Part shown: in pieces, positions 36,790-45,559 of the stretch
How positions within the stretch are numbered: the stretch's first letter is position 1
Layout: each line of letters opens with the position of its first letter
The notes under the pieces: generated by a model
What the model was told of the DNA's origin: nothing
What the model saw: only the letters and a program-made list of their open reading frames with translations
Database searches by the model: none
Source of the DNA: Ktedonosporobacter rubrisoli
GTDB taxonomy: Bacteria; Chloroflexota; Ktedonobacteria; Ktedonobacterales; Ktedonobacteraceae
Direction: 5' to 3'
NCBI RefSeq assembly: GCF_004208415.1
Contig: NZ_CP035758.1
Coordinates: 4,030,001-4,094,000 of the forward strand
DNA length: 64,000 nucleotides
Translations under genes and position numbers: made by a program

Positions 36790-37203
36790 TCAGGCCTGTA
36801 CATGGATGCAGGTTGGTGGATGGCCCGCATTACCTTTGCGCTCGCCATGCGTTGGCGTGACGCGCTTGAGGGTGAGATGGGCAGGCCGGGTCTGTGTACT
36901 GAGGGGCAAGGCGACGGTAAGAACACCATTGCCATAGGTGAGGTTAGCACATTCGGCATCAACAGGAGCACTTAAAGCCAGCTCGCGATGATAGGCTCCA
37001 GCGCTCCACTCATCAAGGAGCAACTCTTTGATCTCTTTCAATCTGCCACGCAATTCTCCATGAAGAACCAGGCTTCCCTTCGGCGTGACTTCAACTACAA
37101 TGTCCTCGGGCTCCAAGCCAGGCATCGGAGCCGCAACCATCAAGCGCTGAGCCGACCGGTAGACCTTGACAGGAACATGTTGTCGCTTCAATTGTTCTTG
37201 CAT
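36790..37203 (-). CDS. Hsp20/alpha-crystallin family small heat-shock protein
   Basis: A 137-residue ATP-independent chaperone. The alpha-crystallin domain runs from about residue 12 (VKVYRSAQRLMVAAPMPGLE) through the beta strands EDIVVEVTPKGSLVLHGEL to NGVLTVALPL, with a short tail that lacks an obvious IXI motif. The ATG at 37203 follows AAAGGTG; upstream codons of the longer frame are not family-like. No CIRCE element was noticed upstream. Confidence 0.88.
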   Translation of the reverse strand: MQEQLKRQHVPVKVYRSAQRLMVAAPMPGLEPEDIVVEVTPKGSLVLHGELRGRLKEIKELLLDEWSAGAYHRELALSAPVDAECANLTYGNGVLTVALPLSTQTRPAHLTLKRVTPTHGERKGNAGHPPTCIHVQA

Positions 37204-37450
37204 ACACTGCACCTTTCCTTGCTCAAACTTACGCTTTGCTATTACTATCCACTGGTTGAATTGGCACCGGCTCCCAGGCAATCCCTTTCCACACACATTT
37301 GCTTCTTTGCAATGACTAGATGGCGATACAGTCTCGTATTCCTGCTTCTAGTATACGCGATCTACGCCAAAGAAGGATGCCATATAATATCACGAATCAA
37401 CCGCCAGCAAGGTAGGAGAGAGCTGTAAGAGCAGCGCGAAAGCCAAAGCC

Positions 37451-39144
37451 CTACACGCTACTCTCGGCATAGACAGAGCTCTGTTTCGATGTATTATCGC
37501 GCCAGGTGGTACGCGACAAAGTACGCAAGAGCAAGAGAGCGGCAACCAGTATCCAGAAACAGAAGGCCAGATCCTGTTCTAAAAACGCGCTATCAACCTG
37601 ACCCTGGAGCAAGGCCGCCAGCATCGCCCCCCTACGCCAACTGCCATCCAGCGCAGTTGCTCATTCACAGGAGCGACTGTCGAGTTAAGCCGGGAAAGCA
37701 CGCGCCCAAAGAGCCAGTAGAAGAGGAGTAGGACCGAGATAAAGGCCAGCAAGCCGAAGACTCCCATACTTACCCAGACATGCAGAAAGATATTATGGGG
37801 ATGGGATAGATTGGGCTCGTCGTGCAGACCAGTTGGCAGATGTGTTATAGGGTCCTTGACCAGCCAGTAGTGATAGATGGTAGTATGGCAATCCAGATTG
37901 AGGCTGTAGTGACAGAGCCAGTTATCCATACCATAGCCCAGCCAGGGGCTATCATGGATCATGTTTAAGGCGCTTTGCCAGAGATAGAGCCGCTTGGTTA
38001 CCGTGCTCACGCCATGTTGATTTGTGTGCCATTCAAAGAGATGACCCAGAATAGATGAGCGAAAAATAAACACGCCCACGATCACCAGTACAAGACAAAG
38101 CAGGCCGCCAGCAAGCAGGATCTTCCGATTGCGTATGGACATAGCAATGACAAAGAGGGTGGCCACACTAATCGCCAGCCAGGCACCCAGTGACTGCGTA
38201 AGATAGAGTACCAGCAGCATCGGAACACATAACAGGAGCGCTAAGAAGCGTTGCGACAAGGCCACTCTTCCCAGGAGCATGGCCAGCCCGATTGGCAACA
38301 CATAATCAAAAAGCAGGCCAATGCTATTGGCGCTTCCATACACTGTGTGCACGCGCCTGATCCCATCCTCTAAAGCGAGTGTATTTTTGAAGAAGAAATA
38401 TTGAGCCATGCCAAGCAGAGCAATGATCAGGCCGGTTCCCAGTAGAGATCCCAATAGACGCGTTACGTCCTGGCGCGAGCGCAAAAAGAGCAAGGCCAGC
38501 CCAACATAGAGCAAAGGATCAAATACTTCTTCGCGAAAAGCGCGTAAGGCATTCGCGCGCGAGTACGCCGGGATAATCGAAATAGCCGCGACCAGAGCAA
38601 AGACCAGAATGGGTAAAACAAATGGTCCCAGGCCGTCGCGCAGCTGGCTCCAGAAAGGACGAGACTGTTTCGTAAAAAACAAAAGCGCCAAACGCAGCAC
38701 AGCAATCGCGCAGCATACCCCTAACGTTATCTCAGCCAGGCTAAACTCCGCACGCCCGATTACGTTTTTCTGCAGGAGATAATAGGGCAGCGAGAGCGGC
38801 AAGAGGGCAATCGCAAAATTTAAGCGGTACCAGCATAGCAGAGCGAAGATTAGCAAAAAAGGGAGAGAGATTAGCGGGAGTAGCGAAGCTGGTACGAGAG
38901 CATTGAGCTGCGAAAGGCCGACAATAGTCAAATGTGTATTCCCGATGATGTAATACAAGGCCATCGAGAGAATTAACGCGCCTTCAAAAAAGCGATCGCG
39001 CCAGAAATAGGCCTGACTCGTCTTATCTTCACCAGAGCCAGTAGGAGGCAGAGGAGAATGCGGCGCAGCAACAAAGGGGCTTTTTGCATTCCGTGCATTT
39101 GTAACAGCATCAGGCACAGAGAAGGGAATATTTTGGCTGTTCAT
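37451..39144 (-). pseudogene. O-antigen ligase-like membrane protein, frameshifted at a G6 tract
   Basis: An O-antigen ligase/Wzy-type polytopic protein with 10-12 helices and the family's long periplasmic loop (SPWLGYGMDNWLCHYSLN, then LSHPHNIFLHVWVSMG). From 39144 the frame runs to a stop at 37579, but the last 17 residues are not family-like. After GVGG, a run of six C on the plus strand (37627-37632, six G in the gene) is followed in another frame by MLAALLQGQ, a further hydrophobic helix and a stop at 37451. One more G would restore a protein of about 564 residues. It may be a sequencing error, a real mutation or a phase-variable switch. It would join or polymerise surface polysaccharide. 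Confidence 0.85.
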
Positions 39145-39551
39145 ATAATTTTATATTCCACGAATTAAGTATAGACATGTAAAGAACAAATTTTAGCAGA
39201 GTACTCACCAGGTCTGAAATAGATAGACAGAACAATTATGCCTATCTATATAGGTACTTACGAACAAGGCCCTTTTATGTGGCACGATCAGCAATGAAAC
39301 TTGCCATCATACATTGCTCCTCCTAAATCAGGCCTATTTTAGGCTAGCGCCATTGTAACAATCCTGGCTAGAAGCGGTCAAGCGCCATAGTACAACAAAG
39401 CATTCAACGAGGAGCTTTTCTTACGAGGATAATGCGTGGAGAACATAGGGGGCAGGTTGACGGCAACTTGTGCCGCCAGATATTCTATCTACTTATCTCA
39501 GTAACAATCAGCAAACAACACATTGCACAGCCGGGCCAGGAATCCTAGCGC
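39145..39551. other. Intergenic stretch, no gene seen
   Basis: 407 bases between the ligase start and the end of the HxlR-type gene, both minus strand. Only a tiny stem (CCTAT/ATAGG near 39240) is visible; it should hold the ligase promoter. Confidence 0.35.
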
Positions 39552-39909
39552 TCACTCTTCACACACGACTCTTGTCCCTGCAAATCGCTCAAGATACTGA
39601 TCTCCCCAATCGAGCATCACCATGATAATCGGCTTTAAGCTGGTCCCAAAATCTGTTAACCAATACTCGACTCGGGGAGGAATTTCTTTGTAGATCTCGC
39701 GATGGACGATACCATCGTGTTCCAGCTCGCGCAATTGCTGGGTGAGAATTCTTTGCGAAATATCAGGTAAGAGCCTTTTGAGTTCGTTAGAAGCGTCGAG
39801 GAGCTTCCAGTAGATAATATAAAATAACTGTTTTCCATTTTCCACCGATAATGTCGGCGGTCGCTTCCACTGAACAGCTATAGTTTCTGGTATAGACTGG
39901 ATCTCGCAT
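39552..39909 (-). pseudogene. HxlR family transcriptional regulator, frameshifted
   Basis: Read from the ATG at 39909, the frame gives MRDPVYTRNYSCSVEATADI then IGGKWKTVILYYLLEAPRRF, an exact HxlR N-terminus, and then hits TAA at 39787-39789. Skipping one T at 39789 joins it to NELKRLLPDISQRILTQQLR and the rest of the winged helix to 39552. The intact product would be 118 residues. It is a one-base insertion not in a homopolymer, so less likely a sequencing artefact. An internal ATG at 39845 could give a truncated 97-residue protein lacking the first helix. HxlR proteins usually sense quinones or aldehydes. Confidence 0.85.
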
Positions 39910-39991
39910 AGCTTCTTTTTCTCCCTTATATGAATTCTCTTCTAAAATTTACCTTCAAATACGAATCTCGTAAAGCAAAAGTTGATACCGC

Positions 39992-40025
39992 AAAAAAATC
40001 TCCGGTACACTTGGTACTGGAGATC
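39992..40025 (-). terminator. Intrinsic terminator, minus strand
   Basis: On the minus strand, ATCTCC-A-GTAC, a 5-base loop, then GTAC-C-GGAGAT and a run of seven T. It lies 175 bases beyond the DtxR-type gene stop and is its probable terminator; no gene is seen between them. Confidence 0.75.
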
Positions 40026-40199
40026 TGCGAAGTACATAGTGAACAAAAGCTATGGTTTAAGCGAGCCAATACTATAAAACAATTTCCCCACGAGATCGTA
40101 AGAATTACCATATAGATTCTCGGCCTATAGCTACAAAATCGAGCAGAATGAAGTTTACAGAGCAAGAGGAAGAGTAGTTAGCAATAGAATCATCACGAA

Positions 40200-40904
40200 C
40201 TAAAGCGTTACCCAAATCTTGGCAGCCGAGGCCTTGCTAATCAGTACTTCGTGGTCATTGACCAGCAACTTCACCTGTTCATTTTGAAGCGCTGAATCTA
40301 CACAGTGTTGATCCAGGACAATTACCTGCATTTCTGGCATCAGGCCCTTCTCATGCAGATAAAAGATCAATGCTTCCTCATCCTCTACGACTTCCGAAAT
40401 GCAAAGAATTCTAGCTGTGCCGCCCACAGGAACAGTCGTAAGACGCGCCGCATTATGATCTTTGAGATAATTGCGAGCATCCGGCACAGAACCAGGAATA
40501 GGATTGCCATGCGGACAGGTAGTCGGATTATTCAAAGACGCGATAACGCGAGCTTCAACAGCGCCCGAGATAAAATGCTCCAAACGACAAGCCTCCTCAT
40601 GCACCTGGTGCCACTGCATGCCCAGCATATCTACCAGGAAGCGCTCGGTAAGCCGATGGCGGCGTAGCACAGCCTCGGCGGCCTTATTACCGGCTTCCGT
40701 CAGCGTCACTTGGCGTTTATTATTCATCTCCACATAGCCATCTCTCACCAGACGTTTGAGCATCTCAGTCACAGTTGGAGCAGAAACGCCAAACTTCTCG
40801 GCAAGTCGGGCACCAATCACCACCTCACCTTCCATACTTATGTTGTAGATCGATTCCAGATACTCTTCAACAGTTGCACTGAGCAGTTCATCCGTTTTCA
40901 TCAT
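40200..40904 (-). CDS. DtxR/MntR family metal-dependent repressor
   Basis: A 234-residue regulator. The winged helix is in residues 5-70 (TVEEYLESIYNISMEGEVV, EKFGVSAPTVTEMLKRLVRD), the dimerisation/metal domain in 70-145 with ligands around HQVHEEACRLEHFIS and TTCPHGNPIPG, and a C-terminal SH3-like FeoA domain from about 160. The three-domain length points to the IdeR/DtxR layout rather than short MntR. It represses iron or manganese uptake genes when metal is replete; no transporter of that kind is adjacent. Two ATG codons in tandem start the gene after GGGGGCC. Confidence 0.92.
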   Translation of the reverse strand: MMKTDELLSATVEEYLESIYNISMEGEVVIGARLAEKFGVSAPTVTEMLKRLVRDGYVEMNNKRQVTLTEAGNKAAEAVLRRHRLTERFLVDMLGMQWHQVHEEACRLEHFISGAVEARVIASLNNPTTCPHGNPIPGSVPDARNYLKDHNAARLTTVPVGGTARILCISEVVEDEEALIFYLHEKGLMPEMQVIVLDQHCVDSALQNEQVKLLVNDHEVLISKASAAKIWVTL

Positions 40905-41272
40905 TAGGCCCCCTGTTCTAATTTCTCGCTATACGACACACTCTAACACGCGTGCAGGAGCCAGTCAAGATCAGAAACACACAGATAGATAGCTTCAGAA
41001 ACGTTGAGAATAAACCAGCGGCTCAAGGTTAAGCCAAAAGCACAGAGAGGCGCTTACCTTCCCTCGCCAGTTTAGCCTAGAATGTGTAACAGGGCATGAC
41101 TGATCATTACAGGCTACTATTATAGAAAACATTTGCAATGCCAAAAATAATTTCATCAGGCTCGCTAACGTATAAACCCTGCCAGATGTCCTCCTGACAG
41201 GGCATATCGCGTGCAGCAAAGAGTATAGCAATGCGGGATAAGAAACCGCCGCTGAATACGGGAAAAGTTGCT
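40905..41272. other. Intergenic stretch with one terminator
   Basis: 368 bases between the DtxR-type gene start and the end of the HMGL-like gene. Apart from the hairpin at 41178-41202 listed separately, no gene is seen; frames here are shadows. Confidence 0.35.
41178..41202 (-). terminator. Terminator of the HMGL-like synthase gene
   Basis: Arms CCCTGTCAG and CTGGCAGGG (8 of 9) with a 7-base loop, then TTTATA on the minus strand, 70 bases after the stop. Confidence 0.55.
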
Positions 41273-42580
41273 TTATTGGCTGGCAAAATGTCGAGCCACC
41301 ACAGGAGCAAGTTCCTCCCATTCGACGCTAGTCTGGCGTCCATTATCGAACTCGGCCAGGAGCCAGGAGTATATTTCCAGCACGCGCGGATCGTCCTTAG
41401 CAACATCCAGGCTAAGATGCTGGCGTATAAGAAACACTAAACCTGCCACGCCGCTTTCTTTGGTCAACGATACCTCCAGGGGCCTGCCTAGCAATTGTGG
41501 GACATTAAAGGGCGCATACATCCACCAGAATTTATTTAAGCCATCAGCGTGAACGCCAGCCCGCGTTCGATGCGCATCACGTCCATAGAGGGGATATTTG
41601 GCTGGAACAGGCTCACCCATGCTTGCATACAGCTCTACCAGTTCATTGAGAGCTGTAAAATCCGGCTGCTGCTCGCGGAAAAATCCCATCCCCAGCATAT
41701 GCAGTAGCACAGCTTCCAGGGGCGCATTTCCGCTTCTTTCGCCTTTGCCCAGCATTGTGCCATTAATGACCGCACAGCCAGCACGCAGCGCCGCCAGGCA
41801 ATTAGCAACGACAAGACCAGTATCATTGTGAGGATGAAACTCAAGATCGGCAGGCTGAAGCCCTATTTTATGCATCTCGGCAAACAAGCGCGGGATGCTT
41901 CGCGGTAGCCTGACATCCTCAAACGGCAATCCCAGCCCCATTGTATCGCAAATACGAAATTTTGGCCGCAACTGCTGACCATACGTGCTGCTCATCTCTA
42001 GCACGGCCTCAATAAACGGACGCATAAAGTCAAGAGGAGCGCGTGTGGCATCCTCAAGATGAAGTCGCGGCCGAATGCCGGCATCAAGCACCATCTGGAC
42101 CGCTTCGAGATACGTCCGCGCTGCCTGATTTCTCCCGCCCGGCTTAAATTTATGAAATGTATGATAGTCGGAAGCGGAGGCCAGCATACCTGTTTCGCGC
42201 ACACCCAGGCTGCCTATTAAGGCCACATCCCTGGCCGTAGCCCGAATCCAGGTTGTGGGCTCGATAGGAGCGCCGGCCCGGTATCTCTCAAGAGCACCTT
42301 CCAGCGCTGCCCGATCAGAGGGCCGATAGACAAAAAACTCAGCCTGGCGGATCGCCTGCGCCTGACCCGTAAAGCGACATAAGATATCATAAATTTTCAA
42401 GCTTTGTTCAGTCGAAAGAGGCAATCCCCCTTGTTGACCGTCCCGATGGGTTGTCTCTGTTGTCCAAACCTCAAGAGGCAAGCTGGCCGGTCGCTCATCC
42501 CATACGTAGGCCGGAAAAGCGTCGCGCGGAAAACTCTCTAAAAAGTACTCAGGATCGCTGGGTTCAGGAATTGTGCTCAT
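41273..42580 (-). CDS. HMGL-like acyl-CoA carboxylate synthase (homocitrate/isopropylmalate/Re-citrate synthase family)
   Basis: A 435-residue TIM-barrel enzyme of the DRE-metallolyase superfamily. The start motif is WTTETTHRDGQQGG (Arg-Asp of the metal site); the metal histidines are in LEFHPHNDTGLVVANCLAAL, followed by GTMLGKGERSGNAPLE. The C-terminus GRDAHRTRAGVHADGLNKFW and ESGVAGLVFL resembles the AGxHADG block of homocitrate and Re-citrate synthases. It lacks the long LeuA regulatory domain. It therefore condenses acetyl-CoA (or a relative) with a 2-oxo acid; which one is not fixed. It is divergent, across 132 bases, from an HTH-fused citrate synthase. Confidence 0.83.
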   Translation of the reverse strand: MSTIPEPSDPEYFLESFPRDAFPAYVWDERPASLPLEVWTTETTHRDGQQGGLPLSTEQSLKIYDILCRFTGQAQAIRQAEFFVYRPSDRAALEGALERYRAGAPIEPTTWIRATARDVALIGSLGVRETGMLASASDYHTFHKFKPGGRNQAARTYLEAVQMVLDAGIRPRLHLEDATRAPLDFMRPFIEAVLEMSSTYGQQLRPKFRICDTMGLGLPFEDVRLPRSIPRLFAEMHKIGLQPADLEFHPHNDTGLVVANCLAALRAGCAVINGTMLGKGERSGNAPLEAVLLHMLGMGFFREQQPDFTALNELVELYASMGEPVPAKYPLYGRDAHRTRAGVHADGLNKFWWMYAPFNVPQLLGRPLEVSLTKESGVAGLVFLIRQHLSLDVAKDDPRVLEIYSWLLAEFDNGRQTSVEWEELAPVVARHFASQ

Positions 42581-42712
42581 AATTTGTCTCCTGCATATTC
42601 TATCGTCAACTCATCTCCCATTATTGAGAATCTTAAGCATCTCGCTTAAGCATTGTCAATATTGATTTAATTATCAATTTCTTGTACTATTGTCCTGATG
42701 AAAGGAGGGCCC

Positions 42713-43933
42713 ATGAAATCAACTCACTATCTTACCGCCGCTGAAGTTGCTGAAGCTCTCAAGGTAAGCCCGACCACGGTCTATGCTTACGTCAGCCGCG
42801 GCTTGCTCCGCTCAGAGCCGGCAGGTGCTAACAATCGCGCCAGGCTCTACAACGCGGAAGATGTGCAAAAACTTGTCGAACGCAAAACATATAGGCGCGA
42901 TCCTGCCAAAGCTACAAGCGACGCCATGCATTGGGGAATGCCCATTCTTAGCTCAGAGCTCACCTTGATCGATGAAACGGGGATCTACTACCGGGGCTAT
43001 GATGTAACCCAACTGGCGACAAGCTGGAGCTTTGAGCGCGTTGCTGCATTGCTCTGGACCGGAGAGCCCGATAAGGAAACTAGCATCTTTAGCCCCAATC
43101 AATCGGCTAAATCCTACCATGAGCAACTCAAACAAATTACTTATGAGCTTACACCCCTACAGAAATTACAGATCGTCCTCACCCTTGCGGCAGCCGATGA
43201 TCTGGCAGCATATGACCTGGACCCGCAGCTTAACAATATCTTACGCTCGGGCGCCCGCATCCTGAGGCTCGTGGCCGCCACCCTGGCTGATAGCTATGAT
43301 CTTGGCCTGACAAGCATAGAGATTTTGCGCCAGGGCTGGGGGCAACAGAACCTTCCCCACTTTCCCTCCCTACTTAATGCGGCACTTATTCTTAGCGCCG
43401 ACCATGAGCTCAATACTTCAGCCTTCACAGCGCGTGTCGTTGCCTCGGCCGCAACTCCTCTTTATCAGGTGATCATTGCCGGATTAGCAGCTCTGCAAGG
43501 CTTCAAACATGGCGGAAACACGCTGCTCGTCGAAGAGCTCTTGTATGAAGTAAGCTCGCCAGAACGCGCCTACCAGGCCGTAGCGTCTCGCCTGCAGCGT
43601 GGTGGACATATTCCAGGCTTTGGGCACCAACTCTATCCCTCTGGAGATCCCCGGGGCGCCTTGCTGCTTCGTCTCATAGCACAGGCTTACGCTACGACAC
43701 CATCTGTTCAACACGCAAACGCCATTGTCCAAACAGTAGAGCAAACAATCCATAAAAAGCCAAATCTGGATTTCAGCCTGGCACTGCTTGCCAGGGTCCT
43801 GCAACTTCCCAGAGGGAGCGCGCTAGCCATATTCGCTCTGGGGCGCACGGTTGGTTGGATTGCTCATGCCATCGAGCAATATAAAACTGGTCAGCTCATA
43901 CGGCCACGGGCAACCTATACAGGCCCGCGCTAA
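42713..43933 (+). CDS. Citrate synthase with N-terminal MerR-like helix-turn-helix
   Basis: A 406-residue protein. Residues 3-60 form an excisionase/MerR-type DNA-binding domain (YLTAAEVAEALKVSPTTVYA, then a basic wing); the rest is citrate synthase, with GIYYRGYDVTQLA, the active-site FKHGGNT histidine, GFGHQLYPSGDPRG, NLDFSLALL for the catalytic Asp, and RTVGWIAHAIEQ near the end. All catalytic positions are kept, so it is probably an active citrate or 2-methylcitrate synthase that may also bind DNA. The ATG at 42713 follows AAAGGAGG closely; the frame's earlier ATG at 42698 lies before this site. It may regulate the divergent HMGL-like gene (inference). Confidence 0.9.
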   Translation: MKSTHYLTAAEVAEALKVSPTTVYAYVSRGLLRSEPAGANNRARLYNAEDVQKLVERKTYRRDPAKATSDAMHWGMPILSSELTLIDETGIYYRGYDVTQLATSWSFERVAALLWTGEPDKETSIFSPNQSAKSYHEQLKQITYELTPLQKLQIVLTLAAADDLAAYDLDPQLNNILRSGARILRLVAATLADSYDLGLTSIEILRQGWGQQNLPHFPSLLNAALILSADHELNTSAFTARVVASAATPLYQVIIAGLAALQGFKHGGNTLLVEELLYEVSSPERAYQAVASRLQRGGHIPGFGHQLYPSGDPRGALLLRLIAQAYATTPSVQHANAIVQTVEQTIHKKPNLDFSLALLARVLQLPRGSALAIFALGRTVGWIAHAIEQYKTGQLIRPRATYTGPR

Positions 43934-44011
43934 CTGCTCAAATAACAAGCAAATTGGGCCTGGAACGCGCCAGGCTCTCATTCCGACAATCCTCTCACCC
44001 TCCCTCAAGTG

Positions 44012-44050
44012 CTAAGAGCTTTTCCCGCCCAACCTTGGGAGAGCTCTTAG
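44012..44050 (+). terminator. Hairpin after the citrate synthase gene
   Basis: Arms CTAAGAGCTTTTCCC and GGGAGAGCTCTTAG pair at 13 positions; only a weak U-run follows. It lies 79 bases after the stop. Confidence 0.55.
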
Positions 44051-44185
44051 TTCAGGATAATGTACCAATTCGCCCTTTTCCGCCATGCATATCTATCGAT
44101 ATACACATTTTTGCCAGCAGCTAAATATCAGTAGTTCTCTATTTAATACCGGGATATAGTGAGAAAAGAGAGGAGATATATAACT

Positions 44186-45019
44186 ATGATGAATACACCG
44201 ATACAGGAATTTGCCGCAGCACACACAATTGCCTGGCAAGGCTGTAAAGACAAACTCGGTTGCCTGTTGCCCCAGCCTTTTCATAGACAAATTGTGCTTC
44301 TAGCACTCACGCTCATCCTGTTCTTCGGTTCCGTTGTAGTCTCTCAGCGACATCCTGATGTCTATGCAGCCAATCCCGGCTATGGAAACGTTTGTACATG
44401 GTATAAAGTACGTCCTGGCGATACCCTGGGCCGTATCGCCAGAAATAACCGCACAACAGCCGCGAGCCTGGCAAGAGCCAATAATATTCGCAACATTAAC
44501 TTGATTTTCATCCACCAGCAACTATGTATACCGCGACCAGCGGGCAACAGCCATACCTCATTGGAAAGCTCTAGCGGTCTTCATCCAAATGGGAGCGTGC
44601 GCTGGTATGCCTATAACGCCCTGGACTGGTCCTCTCGGCAAGAAGTGTCTGCGCTCCTGCAGCAAGCGGCACGCTACTATGGTTTACCAGTCAACCTACT
44701 TTACGCCATTGCCTGGCAGGAAAGCGGCTGGAATCAGCACATCATTGCACGTGACGGTGGCATAGGCACCATGCAAATCATGCCCTACACTGCTATGAGC
44801 ATCAATGCATCCACCGGCATTCGTCGCGACCCTTATAAGCTCAGTGATAACATCTACATGGGAGCCACATATCTGCGCTGGCTCTGGTCAGACTTTCATG
44901 GCGATCTCAGCAAGGTCATCAGCGCCTATAATGAGGGGGGTTGGTCTGTCGTTCACAGGGGCATCTTCAACTGGCCCTACGTAAGCAGTGTGCTCGCTTT
45001 AATGCGCCAGTTTAACTAA
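44186..45019 (+). CDS. LysM-containing lytic transglycosylase (SLT domain)
   Basis: A 277-residue cell-wall enzyme. A membrane anchor or uncleaved signal is at about residues 35-53, a LysM peptidoglycan-binding module at 71-116 (WYKVRPGDTLGRIARNNRTT), and a C-terminal SLT domain at 150-277 with catalytic Glu179 in AWQESGWNQ, GGIGTMQIMPYTA and VISAYNEGG. It cleaves the MurNAc-GlcNAc bond to 1,6-anhydro products outside the membrane. GAGGAG precedes the ATG pair by about ten bases. It stands alone, upstream of the trp operon promoter. Confidence 0.92.
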   Translation: MMNTPIQEFAAAHTIAWQGCKDKLGCLLPQPFHRQIVLLALTLILFFGSVVVSQRHPDVYAANPGYGNVCTWYKVRPGDTLGRIARNNRTTAASLARANNIRNINLIFIHQQLCIPRPAGNSHTSLESSSGLHPNGSVRWYAYNALDWSSRQEVSALLQQAARYYGLPVNLLYAIAWQESGWNQHIIARDGGIGTMQIMPYTAMSINASTGIRRDPYKLSDNIYMGATYLRWLWSDFHGDLSKVISAYNEGGWSVVHRGIFNWPYVSSVLALMRQFN

Positions 45020-45077
45020 AACAAGGTCAAGCTAGAAACACCGATCTCTATATTAGTTCAGAAACAGGATATGGTAC

Positions 45078-45106
45078 TTGACATGACACAAATTTCTTTC
45101 TATACT
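45078..45106 (+). promoter_or_regulatory. Sigma-70 promoter of the trp operon
   Basis: TTGACA, 17 bases, TATACT. The start point would fall near 45113, about 30 bases ahead of stem I of the T-box leader. Confidence 0.85.
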
Positions 45107-45112
45107 CTCAGT

Positions 45113-45521
45113 AAGCACAAAAGAATATCTAGAGCCATGAACAGGAAGAGTACGTAACCAGACAGAGGCACAGAGAGTCGGGCCGGTGGAAACCGACACT
45201 ACTGGGGTTATGGAATGGGCCTGGAAGCTAAAGAGCGAACATTCTCACCTGAATGCGGTTGGAATCAGTAGTACTCTTTCGGAACGTCCCCCGTTACTGA
45301 GGACAGGATATCAAGATAAGGCAGTCTGGCCGGCGCACATAGCAATTTAGCTGAAGGGCCGAGCCGACCTTAACGATGAGAGCAGGGCTGCACGAAATCG
45401 GCGTATCTGGTAACGAGGGATTATCTACCGCGAAGAGATGCAGGTAAATAATCTGAATTAGGGTGGTACCACGAAAGCTTCACGCTTCTCGTCCCTGTAG
45501 AGGGATTGAGGGGCGTTTTTT
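45113..45521 (+). promoter_or_regulatory. T-box riboswitch, tryptophan specifier
   Basis: Leader RNA of about 410 bases. Stem I is closed by AAGAGTAC (45146-45153) and GTACTCTT (45271-45278) and contains the AGAGAG and GGTGGAAACC elements. The specifier on its 3' side is TGG at 45260-45262 followed by A, a Trp codon. The T-box AGGGTGGTACCACG is at 45460-45473 and the competing terminator at 45483-45521. Uncharged tRNA-Trp reads TGG with its anticodon and the T-box bulge with its NCCA end, stabilising the antiterminator so that trpS and the trp genes are transcribed. Confidence 0.95.
45483..45521 (+). terminator. T-box terminator hairpin
   Basis: CGCTTCTCGTCCCT pairs with AGGGATTGAGGGGCG (some mismatches), followed by six T. 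It is mutually exclusive with the antiterminator built on the T-box sequence. Confidence 0.85.
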
Positions 45522-45559
45522 ATTGGTGTTTTTTATGTCATACGGTGAGAGGTGAAGAG

